This document shows positions 1 to 9,023 of a stretch of DNA of 18,999 nucleotides, piece by piece (within the stretch, counting starts at the first letter, position 1; every line of letters begins with the position of its first letter). Where the stretch lies: NCBI RefSeq assembly GCF_018260555.1, contig NZ_JAGLBB010000060.1, positions 1 through 18,999 of the forward strand, read 5' to 3'. Position numbers and translations under genes: made by a program. Origin of the DNA: Deinococcus sp. Its GTDB lineage: Bacteria; Deinococcota; Deinococci; Deinococcales; Deinococcaceae. The notes beneath the pieces are model-generated. The model searched no databases and was not told the DNA's origin. It saw nothing but the letters and a program-made list of their open reading frames with translations.

Positions 1-84
1 GCAGTTTGGGCAGGGAGTCTCGCTGATGGTCCACCTTACCCAATCGACTCCCGGAAGTCACCCTGCTGAGCAGTTACCTGCAGT

Positions 85-101
85 GAATCAATCGGAATCC
101 G
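85..101 (-). repeat. Fragment of the dispersed intergenic repeat
   Basis: On the minus strand this reads GGATTCCGATTGATTC after a leading C, matching the left end of the repeat copies at 5784 and 17700 almost base for base. The bases beyond the first hairpin arm (toward position 61) resemble the loop for only a few positions and no second arm is visible, so this is a decayed end. The rest of 1-223 holds no gene I can support. It also contains a short palindrome, CCGGAC-A-GTCCGG at 126-138, of unknown meaning. Confidence 0.55.
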
Positions 102-223
102 GGTCAGGTGAACGCTGCGTGATGGCCGGACAGTCCGGTTGCGCGCTGGGCGGCGGTATGCTCGCAGGCGTTGAGGAGCGCGAGCCGCTCAGGTGATCGC
201 CGCGACTCCGGGAGGAATACCAC

Positions 224-1897
224 ATGGCACCAGAACGGACCCCATCCACGTACGCCCCCGCCACCGCGTCCCTGACGCGCCTGAGCAGTTACCGCGCTCT
301 GGCCGCGCACACCGAAGCCACCCGCGACCTGCACCTGCGCGACCTGTTCGCCGCCGACCCGCAGCGCGGCGAGCGCCTGAGCGCCGAGGGGGCCGGGCTG
401 TACCTGGATTACAGCAAGAACCGCGTGACCGACGAGACCCTGAGTTTGCTGATGGCCCTGGCCCGCGAGACTGGTGTAGAAGCCCGGCGCGACGCCATGT
501 TCGCTGGCGAGAAGATCAACGTGACCGAGGGGCGCGCCGCGCTGCACACGGCCCTGCGCGCCCCGGCCGACGCGACCGTGATCGTGGACGGCCGGAACGT
601 GGTTCCCGACGTTCATGAGGTCCTTGACCGGATGGCGGCCTTCGCGGATCAGGTGCGCGCCGGAACGTGGCTGGGTCACACGGGTCGGCCCCTGAAGAAC
701 ATCGTGAACATCGGCATTGGCGGGAGCGACCTGGGGCCGGTCATGGCCGCCGAAGCGCTGAAACACTACGGGCAGCGGGACCTGACGCTGCGGTTCGTGT
801 CGAACGTGGACGGCACGGACCTGGTCGAGAAGACGCAGGGACTCGACCCGGCTGAGACGCTGGTCATCGTGAGTTCCAAGACCTTCACCACGCAGGAGAC
901 CATGGCGAACGCCCGGAGTGCCCGCGCGTGGCTGCTCGCGGCGTTGGGTGACGAGGCGGCGGTCGCGCGGCACTTCGTGGCCGTCTCCACGAACACAGAG
1001 GCCGTGCAGAAGTTCGGGATCGACACTGCGAACATGTTCGGCTTCTGGGACTGGGTGGGCGGGCGTTACTCCATGGACAGCGCCATCGGCCTGAGCCTGA
1101 TGCTGGCCGTCGGGCCAGACGCTTTCCGCGAGTTGCTGGCCGGTTTCCACGCCATGGACGAGCACTTCCGGACCGCCCCGCTCGAGAAGAATCTCCCGGT
1201 GCTGCTGGGCCTGCTGGGCATCCTCTACAACAACTTCCATGACGCGCAGAGCCACGCGGTGCTGCCGTACGACCAGTACCTCGCGTACTTCCCGGCTTAC
1301 CTGCAACAGCTTGATATGGAAAGCAACGGCAAGCACGTCACCCTGGGCGGGCAGCAGGTGGATTACCAGACCGGCCCGGTCATCTGGGGCCAGCCGGGCA
1401 CGAACGGTCAGCACGCCTTCTACCAGCTGATCCACCAGGGTACCAAGCTGATTCCGGCGGACTTTATCGGCTTCTGCCAGACCCTGAATCCGCTACCGCT
1501 GGGTGACGGCGCGCCGCACCACGACCTGCTCATGGCGAACGTGTTCGCGCAGACCGAGGCGCTGGCCTTCGGGAAATCACTGGACGCCGTGCTGGCCGAG
1601 GGCGTGCAGCCCGACCTGGCCCCGCACCGGGTGTTCGACGGCAACCGCCCCACCAACACGATCCTCGCCGATCGCCTTACCCCGCACACGCTGGGCGCAC
1701 TGATCGCACTGTACGAACACAAGGTTTTCGTGCAGGGCGCCGTGTGGGACATCAACTCCTTTGACCAGTGGGGTGTGGAACTCGGCAAGGTGCTGGCCGG
1801 AAAGATCGTGCCCGAACTGCACGCCGATTCCGAACCCGAGCTGAAGCACGACAGTTCCACGAATACCCTGATCCGCCGCTACCGAACGCGGCGCTGA
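224..1897 (+). CDS. pgi: Glucose-6-phosphate isomerase
   Basis: Interconverts glucose 6-phosphate and fructose 6-phosphate in the cytoplasm, serving glycolysis, gluconeogenesis and the pentose phosphate pathway. The 557-residue product is the usual length for the large bacterial form. Both family signatures are present: DWVGGRYSMDSAIG (about residues 276-289) and GAVWDINSFDQWGVELGK (about 505-522). The expected catalytic residues are visible: Glu366 in LDMESNGK, His397 in GTNGQHAFY, and Lys522 closing the second signature. The phosphate-binding stretches NIGIGGSDLG (162-171) and SSKTFTT (217-223) are intact. The ATG at 224 is preceded by GGGAGGA, a strong ribosome binding site at normal spacing. 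The gene converges on ppsR with about 230 bases between the stops and has no operon partner inside the window. Long open frames on the opposite strand here are composition artefacts. Confidence 0.98.
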   Translation: MAPERTPSTYAPATASLTRLSSYRALAAHTEATRDLHLRDLFAADPQRGERLSAEGAGLYLDYSKNRVTDETLSLLMALARETGVEARRDAMFAGEKINVTEGRAALHTALRAPADATVIVDGRNVVPDVHEVLDRMAAFADQVRAGTWLGHTGRPLKNIVNIGIGGSDLGPVMAAEALKHYGQRDLTLRFVSNVDGTDLVEKTQGLDPAETLVIVSSKTFTTQETMANARSARAWLLAALGDEAAVARHFVAVSTNTEAVQKFGIDTANMFGFWDWVGGRYSMDSAIGLSLMLAVGPDAFRELLAGFHAMDEHFRTAPLEKNLPVLLGLLGILYNNFHDAQSHAVLPYDQYLAYFPAYLQQLDMESNGKHVTLGGQQVDYQTGPVIWGQPGTNGQHAFYQLIHQGTKLIPADFIGFCQTLNPLPLGDGAPHHDLLMANVFAQTEALAFGKSLDAVLAEGVQPDLAPHRVFDGNRPTNTILADRLTPHTLGALIALYEHKVFVQGAVWDINSFDQWGVELGKVLAGKIVPELHADSEPELKHDSSTNTLIRRYRTRR

Positions 1898-1951
1898 AAC
1901 AGCACGGATGGGGCCGGAGCACCCGGAGCGGGCCGCCCCGAGTGGAGGCAC

Positions 1952-1974
1952 GGGGAGCGGTTTCCGGCTGCCCC
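1952..1974 (+). terminator. Candidate hairpin between converging pgi and ppsR
   Basis: GGGG-AGC-GG, a TTT loop, then CC-G-GCT-G-CCCC forms a GC-rich stem of nine pairs with two single-base bulges. It lies 55 bases after the pgi stop. There is no T-tract, so intrinsic termination is uncertain. The remaining bases of 1898-2127 show no other feature. Confidence 0.3.
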
Positions 1975-2127
1975 CTGGGCTATGCGCGATGATGCTCGGG
2001 TCAACTTCCTGCGCCGGCTGCTGTCCGGGCACGGGGCAGAAGGGCACGGGCGGCTGGGCACCCAGCAGGTTCACGAGGACGCGGTTCATCCAGTCCCGCA
2101 CGCCGGGAAGGATACCCAGATCAGCGC

Positions 2128-2979
2128 TCAGGCTGACCGTTCTCCCTGGCGTAGGGCGTTCAGGATCCCGGCGGCGATTTCCTCGACGCTGGCGCTGGTG
2201 GTGTCGCGCACGGGAATACCGGCGCGCTGGAACATACGTTCGGCGCGGCGGACCTCGTATTCGCACTGTTCGAGGCTGGCGTAGCGGCTGCCGGCTTTGC
2301 GCTGCGTGCGGATGGCGTGCAGACGGCGCGGGTCGATGGTCAGGCCATGCAGTTTGTGGCGGTGCGCCTCCAGGGGAATGGGCAGGCTGATGCGCTCAAA
2401 GTCGTCTTCGGCCAGCGGGTAGTTACTGGCCCTCACGCCGTGCTGCAGGGCCAGAAAGAGGCTGGTGGGGGTCTTACCGGCGCGGGAAACACCCACCAGG
2501 ATCACGTCGGACAGGCCGTACTGCTTGTCGCCCACGCCGTCGTCCGTGGCGAGCGCGAAGTCCAGGGCGTCCATGCGGGACAGGTAAGCGTCGGTGTCGT
2601 GCATGTCGTGGTGGCGGCCCACGGTGCGGGTGGCACTCTGCTGGAATTCCTGTTCCAGGGCGCTCAGGCCGGGGCCGAGCAGGTCGAACACCTGCGCGGG
2701 GCACGCCTGGAGTTCGGTCAGGACCTCGGGGCGGGTGATGGTCGTGAACACCAGCGGGTGTTCGCCGCGCTCCGCGAGGGCCAGGACCTCGCGGGTGACG
2801 GCCTGCGCGGCGCTGAGGTCAGCGGTGAACGGGCGGCGCAGGTAGCGCAGCGAGTGACCGGGAAAGTGCGCCAGCAGCGCGCGGGCGATGCTCTCGGCGG
2901 TCAGGCCGGTATGGTCACTGACGATGACGACCGTGCGGGGATGGGGCGAAGGGCCGGGCGCGGCGTCTGCCTGGGTCAT
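2128..2979 (-). CDS. ppsR: PEP synthase regulatory protein (bifunctional kinase/pyrophosphorylase, DUF299 family)
   Basis: Members of this family switch PEP synthase or pyruvate phosphate dikinase off by ADP-dependent phosphorylation of a threonine near the catalytic histidine, and on again by phosphate-dependent dephosphorylation. The 283-residue product matches the family in length. It begins TVVIVSDHTGLTAES (about 16-30). The P-loop GVSRAGKTPTS is at 163-173, followed by LFLALQHGVRASNYPLA, and the family's C-terminal RRAERMF segment is at about 244-250. The target is almost certainly the divergent neighbour ppsA, whose product has the modifiable Thr412 two residues before catalytic His414. 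The ATG at 2979 has AAGG a few bases upstream; the frame extends further upstream only through repeat-derived sequence. The left end of a dispersed repeat (2999) begins 20 bases upstream of this start. Confidence 0.95.
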   Translation of the reverse strand: MTQADAAPGPSPHPRTVVIVSDHTGLTAESIARALLAHFPGHSLRYLRRPFTADLSAAQAVTREVLALAERGEHPLVFTTITRPEVLTELQACPAQVFDLLGPGLSALEQEFQQSATRTVGRHHDMHDTDAYLSRMDALDFALATDDGVGDKQYGLSDVILVGVSRAGKTPTSLFLALQHGVRASNYPLAEDDFERISLPIPLEAHRHKLHGLTIDPRRLHAIRTQRKAGSRYASLEQCEYEVRRAERMFQRAGIPVRDTTSASVEEIAAGILNALRQGERSA

Positions 2980-2998
2980 GCCTTCAGAGTGACACGTG

Positions 2999-3271
2999 AT
3001 CCGGACTGCGGTTGATTCAGAACCGCACCGAATCAAGCCAAGCGGACGCGAGTAGGAACAGCACACGGATTGGGCGCCATGGATCCACAGGCGGCGGCCT
3101 TCCCGACGGTGGTGCCATGGAGCGCCGTCCGTACGATGCGGGTTCCGTTTGTTTCGCCGACAACCCGGAACTTCGCCGGATTGCCGGCTCCACGTCCGGA
3201 ACCCGTTTTGCTCCCACTCGCTCCGCTCGGATTGAACGGGCTTTGCAGCCCATTCAACCCGGAGTCCGTAT
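2999..3271 (+). repeat. Dispersed repeat, tandem two-unit copy, between ppsR and ppsA
   Basis: Unit 1 (2999-3134, 136 bp) opens with an ATACGGATTCCG-like terminus and carries hairpin TTGATTC/GAATCAA (3012-3036), then GACGCGAGTAGGAACAGCA, shared with other copies. Unit 2 (about 3128-3271) ends in hairpin GGATTGAACGGGCT/AGCCCATTCAACCC (3229-3260) and the terminal GAGTCCGTATGA, the inverse of the left terminus. It fills most of the 430-base gap between the divergent starts of ppsR and ppsA, so promoters must lie inside it or in the flanks (2980-2998, 3272-3409). Small open frames across this gap are repeat-derived and not credible genes. In 3272-3409 I see a short inverted repeat CGAGGG-GGTG-CCCTCG but no convincing promoter. 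Confidence 0.85.
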
Positions 3272-3409
3272 GAGGAGCTATCCAGACAGGCGGCCCGTGT
3301 CACTGGACAAGTGGCGGTGCGAGGGGGTGCCCTCGGGTAAGCTGGCGGGGTGCAACACTAATTCCCACGCTTCCAGTCTTCTGGAGGCCCTCTGGATCGG
3401 AGAAAAGCA

Positions 3410-5783
<2,374 letters not shown>

Positions 5784-5800
<17 letters not shown>

Positions 5801-6021
5801 TTCGGTGCAGTTCTGAATCAATCCGAGCAGACGCGAGTAGGAATAGCAGACGGGTTTCGCGGTATGGAGCCACAGACGGCGCTTTTCCGACTGTGGCGGA
5901 ATGGAGCGGCAGTCCGTATCAGAACTGAAGGCCGGGCAGGGCCGGGGGATCGCCCCCGCGTTCCTCCTGGCATCCGCCCGGGTCAAACGGTTTGGCAGAC
6001 CGTTCGACCCGCAGTCCCTAT
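5784..6021 (+). repeat. Dispersed repeat, tandem two-unit copy, between ppsA and rlmI
   Basis: Unit 1 (5784-5919, 136 bp, the same length as unit 1 of the copy at 2999) has terminus ATACAGATTCCG, hairpin GATTGATTC/GAATCAATC (5795-5823), a second hairpin GCCACAG/CTGTGGC (5869-5897), and right terminus AGTCCGTAT. Unit 2 runs on to about 6021 with hairpin CGGGTCAAACGGT/ACCGTTCGACCCG around a 7-base loop (5979-6011) and terminus AGTCCCTAT. The left terminus contains the ppsA stop codon and the right terminus contains the stop codon of the converging rlmI-like gene. There is no other sequence between the two genes. Confidence 0.88.
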
Positions 6022-7226
6022 GGGTCGAGCTGAATGAAGATCGCCTTGAGGTACTGCGCTTCCGCGAAGGTCGCGTGATGGTCCGGGGCGTGCTGGCTGG
6101 TATGCAGTTCCTTCCAGGTGCGGCCGCTGCGGCCTGCGGCCTCGCGTACGGCCGCCCAGAACTCGTCGGCGCTGACGTGCGCGGAGCACGACGCGCTGAC
6201 CAGGATTCCGCCCCGCGCGAGGCGGCGAATGCCGTCGGAGGCCAGTTTGCCGTACGCGCGGATCGCGCCTGTCCGTTCCGCTTCACGGCGCGCCAGTGAC
6301 GGCGGGTCCAGCACCACCAGGTCGAACTCGCGGCGCGTTTCGGTCAGCCACTCGAACACGTCGGCCTGCACGGTCTCGTGCGGGGCGGCCAGTTTCGGGT
6401 TCAGGGCGTAGTTACGCTGCGCGCTGCGCAGGGCGTGGGCGCTGAGGTCCAGGCTGACCACGTCGGCGGCGCCGCCCCGCGCGGCGTACAGGCTGAAACC
6501 CCCGCTGAACGAGAAGGCGTTCAGCACCCGGCGGTCGCGGGCGTACCGCTCGACCCGGCGGCGGTTCTCCCGCTGGTCCAGGAAAAAGCCGGTTTTCTGA
6601 CCGCGCAGCACGTCTGCCTCGAAGGCCAGTCCGGTCTCGTGGAATATGACCGGGCCGTCCGGGACCACGCCCGCCAGCACCTGACCGTCGTGCAGGCCGG
6701 CGGCGGCGGCGCGCACCTGAATGTTACGGCTCAGGCGCAGCACGACCCCACTGCCGGGAAAGCGGGCTTCGAGCAGGTCCAGCACGCGTTCCAGATGAGT
6801 AAACCACGCGGCGGTGTACAGCTTGAGGACCAGCGTGTCCGCGTAACGGTCCACGACCAGTCCCGGCCAGCCGTCCGACTCGCCGTTCACGGCGCGGTAC
6901 CCGTCGGTGTCCGGGCCGAACAGCGGGGCGCGGCGTAGCAGGGCGGCGTCCAGGCGAGCGGCCCACCACCCGTCATCCAGCGTGACAGGCGGGCCGTGGT
7001 GCAGCACCCGCACGCGCAGGGGACTGTCCGGATCGAACAGACCGATGGCCAGGAAGCGGTCGCGGCGGTCGTAGATCACGGCGAGTTCCCCGGCGTCGCC
7101 CTCCCGGTTCTGGTCGCGCAGGCTGGATTCATACACCCAGGGGTGCCCGGCGCGGATGTGCGTCTCGGCAGCCGGAGAGACCCGCAATCTCAGGCGGGGA
7201 CGGAGGATGGGAGCGGCGTCCTGCAT
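6018..7226 (-). CDS. rlmI: Class I SAM-dependent rRNA (cytosine-5) methyltransferase, RlmI-like
   Basis: RlmI methylates a cytosine of 23S rRNA in E. coli; the exact target here is not shown. The 402-residue product is close to E. coli RlmI in length and order. An N-terminal PUA-like RNA-binding part contains HIRAGHPWVYESSL (about 23-36). GYRAVNGESDGWPGLVVDRY (109-128) follows, with KTGFFLDQRENRR (211-223) entering the Rossmann fold, LNAFSFSGGFSLYAARGGA (235-253) binding SAM, VLDPPSLAR (305-313), and the candidate catalytic Cys347 in VSASCSAH. I chose the ATG at 7226 over an upstream TTG at 7253 because TACGCT lies exactly six bases before it, the leaderless layout, and the longer form adds only nine unconserved residues. 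The stop codon (TAG, 6020-6018) lies in the terminus of the repeat at 5784-6021. Confidence 0.9.
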   Translation of the reverse strand: MQDAAPILRPRLRLRVSPAAETHIRAGHPWVYESSLRDQNREGDAGELAVIYDRRDRFLAIGLFDPDSPLRVRVLHHGPPVTLDDGWWAARLDAALLRRAPLFGPDTDGYRAVNGESDGWPGLVVDRYADTLVLKLYTAAWFTHLERVLDLLEARFPGSGVVLRLSRNIQVRAAAAGLHDGQVLAGVVPDGPVIFHETGLAFEADVLRGQKTGFFLDQRENRRRVERYARDRRVLNAFSFSGGFSLYAARGGAADVVSLDLSAHALRSAQRNYALNPKLAAPHETVQADVFEWLTETRREFDLVVLDPPSLARREAERTGAIRAYGKLASDGIRRLARGGILVSASCSAHVSADEFWAAVREAAGRSGRTWKELHTSQHAPDHHATFAEAQYLKAIFIQLDP

Positions 7227-7232
7227 CCGCCC

Positions 7233-7238
7233 AGCGTA
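7233..7238 (-). promoter_or_regulatory. Candidate -10 box for a leaderless rlmI transcript
   Basis: On the minus strand TACGCT is followed by six bases and the ATG at 7226, and there is no Shine-Dalgarno match. This spacing places transcription start on the A of the ATG, as is common in Deinococcus. I see no good -35 hexamer. Confidence 0.5.
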
Positions 7239-7390
7239 CCGCACGGGCCGCAAGCGACCGGCCCGTCAGGTGCAGTCACGGAACAACAGGGACAGGAAGG
7301 ACCGCCGGCCGCATGAGCCGCCTAAAGTCCTTCCCGAATCGCCCGCTGGGGCGCAACGGTGCGCCTGGCACGCTGGCCACCTGAACCGAC

Positions 7391-7439
7391 AAAGACTCTG
7401 GTCGAATGGCGTGGCAAGCCATTCGATCAGAGTCCGTAG
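7391..7439 (-). terminator. Repeat-derived strong hairpin downstream of the antiporter
   Basis: Arms GACTCTGGTCGAATGGC (7394-7410) and GCCATTCGATCAGAGTC (7418-7434) pair over 17 positions with one non-Watson-Crick pair around a 7-base loop, GTGGCAA. The following GAGTCCGTA marks it as the right-hand end of the dispersed repeat family. On the minus strand it lies about 45 bases after the antiporter stop and is followed by TTTGT, so it may end that transcript. The rest of 7254-7479 holds no gene that I can see. Confidence 0.6.
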
Positions 7440-7479
7440 CTGTCAGGAGACGGGACGCCTGTACTCTCCTCCGCCTGGT

Positions 7480-8721
7480 TCAGGCTTTCGCGGTGTCGGC
7501 TTCCGGTCCAGCCCGGCGGGCCAGGACGCGCAGGGCCAGCGGCGCCAGGATGGTTGTCAGCAGCACCATCAGCAGCACCTCTGCGTACACGTTCCCGGTG
7601 ATGATCCCGGCACCCAGACCCAGGCTGGCGACGATCAGGCCGACCTCGCCGCGCGGGACCATGCCCACACCGACCACGAGCGCCTGCTGCCGGCCCATGC
7701 TGCGCGCGCCCAGCAGACCGCCCAAGACCTTGCCGATCACAGCCAGTACGGTCAGGATCAGGCCCGCGACGATCACGGTGGGGGTGCCCAGCACGTTCAG
7801 GTCCAGCTGCAATCCCACGACCACGAAGAAGATCGGGGCCAGGAACGCCTCCAGGGCGTGTACTTTCGACTCGAATTCCACTTCGTCTTTCACCTCGGCC
7901 AGCACCATGCCCGCCAGGAACGCCCCGATGATCGGCGCCAGGCCCGCCTCGGTACTCAGGGCAGCGGCGCCCAGGCCCACCACGATGGCCACGTTGAACA
8001 TGCGCGCCATGCTGAGGCTGCGCAGCCGGGGCTGGAAGCGGTGAATCAGGGGAATGCCGACCGCGAGGACCAGCGCCACGAAGCCCACGCTCAGGCCCAG
8101 GATCAACGCGACCTGCGCCGCCCCCATGCTCTCACCCGCACCCAGGCCGCTCACGACGGCCAGCAGGGTCAGGCCCAGAATGTCGTCAATGACGGCTGCG
8201 CCCAGGATCACCTGCGCGAAACGGGCGTCGAGCACGCCCATCTCCTGTAAGACTTTGGCGGTGATACCGACCGACGTGGCCACCAGGGCCGTTCCCACGA
8301 ACAGCGCGCTCACGTTGCCCTGCCCCTGGAACACCCCGAAGCCGAAGCCGAGCGCCAGCGGAATGACGATGCCCAGCACCGCGACGAGTAGCGCCACCTT
8401 CCCCACGGCCAGCAGGTCCCGGAACCGGGTTTCGAGACCCACCATGAACAGCAGGAACACCGCGCCCAGTTCCGCGAGGCTCAGCAGGAAGTCGTCCGGG
8501 CGGGCCAGATTCAGCAGACTCGGGCCGATCAGGAGGCCCGCCAGCACCTGCCCCACCACCGCCGGCACGCCCAGTTTAGAGGCGACCGCACCGAACACGG
8601 ACGCGGCCAGCACCACCCAGAACAAGCTGAACAGAAGGTCGGCCGTACCGGATGAACTGGCCGCCAGGGCACTCCCGGACGCCAGGGCCAGCAGCGGAAT
8701 GATACGGGTTACATTCAACAT
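7480..8721 (-). CDS. Cation:proton antiporter, CPA2 (KefB/NapA-like) family
   Basis: An integral membrane protein of 413 residues, nearly all hydrophobic helices, that would exchange Na+ or K+ for H+ across the cytoplasmic membrane. The family core is clear: GVPAVVGQVLAGLLIGP (51-67), LGAVFLLFMVGLE (85-97), the ion-binding pair Asp179-Asp180 in GAAVIDDILGL, GAFLAGMVLAE (266-276) and VPRGEVGLIVA (355-365). A double aspartate is typical of the electrogenic members such as Thermus NapA. Lys331 in IGKVLGG may be the matching basic residue, but I cannot align it here. The first 21 residues look like a cleavable signal sequence. There is no C-terminal RCK/TrkA domain, so nucleotide gating as in KefC is unlikely. 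The ATG at 8721 has GGAGGT six bases upstream. The ion specificity is unknown. Confidence 0.93.
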   Translation of the reverse strand: MLNVTRIIPLLALASGSALAASSSGTADLLFSLFWVVLAASVFGAVASKLGVPAVVGQVLAGLLIGPSLLNLARPDDFLLSLAELGAVFLLFMVGLETRFRDLLAVGKVALLVAVLGIVIPLALGFGFGVFQGQGNVSALFVGTALVATSVGITAKVLQEMGVLDARFAQVILGAAVIDDILGLTLLAVVSGLGAGESMGAAQVALILGLSVGFVALVLAVGIPLIHRFQPRLRSLSMARMFNVAIVVGLGAAALSTEAGLAPIIGAFLAGMVLAEVKDEVEFESKVHALEAFLAPIFFVVVGLQLDLNVLGTPTVIVAGLILTVLAVIGKVLGGLLGARSMGRQQALVVGVGMVPRGEVGLIVASLGLGAGIITGNVYAEVLLMVLLTTILAPLALRVLARRAGPEADTAKA

Positions 8722-8821
8722 CGATTACCTCCACGGGAACAGGGACTTACCATCAGGGCACCCGACTGTTTCAGCACTCTGTGCACCGGGTGTCAGGGTG
8801 AAGAGATGACCAAACAGCAAT

Positions 8822-8848
8822 GGAGACAGTTCCATTCGAACTGTCTCC
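8822..8848. repeat. Perfect inverted repeat upstream of the antiporter gene
   Basis: GGAGACAGTT and AACTGTCTCC form a perfect 10-bp stem around a 7-base loop, CCATTCG. No T-tract follows on either strand, so an operator or an RNA hairpin is as likely as a terminator. It lies 101 bases upstream of the antiporter start. Confidence 0.55.
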
Positions 8849-8968
8849 ACCAGGGCGGCCTATGGGAGCCGTTCCCAGCCGCACAGACGCGACTTGATTG
8901 TCTCCCATCATAGCGTGCCTACGTCAGGAACGCGCCGACCCTAAAGGTCCCGGCAAGACCCCGCGCGA

Positions 8969-9014
8969 CAGAGCGGGTGGGACAGACCATACAGCCTCCT
9001 CGCCACCCGCTCTG
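8969..9014 (-). terminator. Inverted repeat just after the thiolase stop
   Basis: CAGAGCGGGTGG (8969-8980) and CCACCCGCTCTG (9003-9014) are a perfect 12-bp inverted repeat with a 22-base loop, starting 10 bases past the thiolase stop. There is no U-rich tail, so it may stabilise the 3' end rather than terminate. Confidence 0.45.
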
Positions 9015-9023
9015 GTAGGCCGA

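Larger units (their letters stand above)
8722..9023. other. Gene-free spacer between thiolase and antiporter
   Basis: About 300 bases with no credible reading frame. They hold two inverted repeats, listed separately at 8822-8848 and 8969-9014. The antiporter promoter should lie here on the minus strand, but I found no convincing -35/-10 pair. Confidence 0.6.

Noticed and set aside
104..1435. Long minus-strand reading frame opposite pgi
   Set aside because: Low-complexity Arg/Gly/His/Val-rich translation with no family resemblance, antisense to an unmistakable pgi; a codon-bias shadow.
1898..2088. Minus-strand frame opening MNRVLVNLLGAQPP after ppsR
   Set aside because: It has a short plausible start but no Shine-Dalgarno, becomes proline/glycine-rich and continues antisense into pgi; composition explains it.
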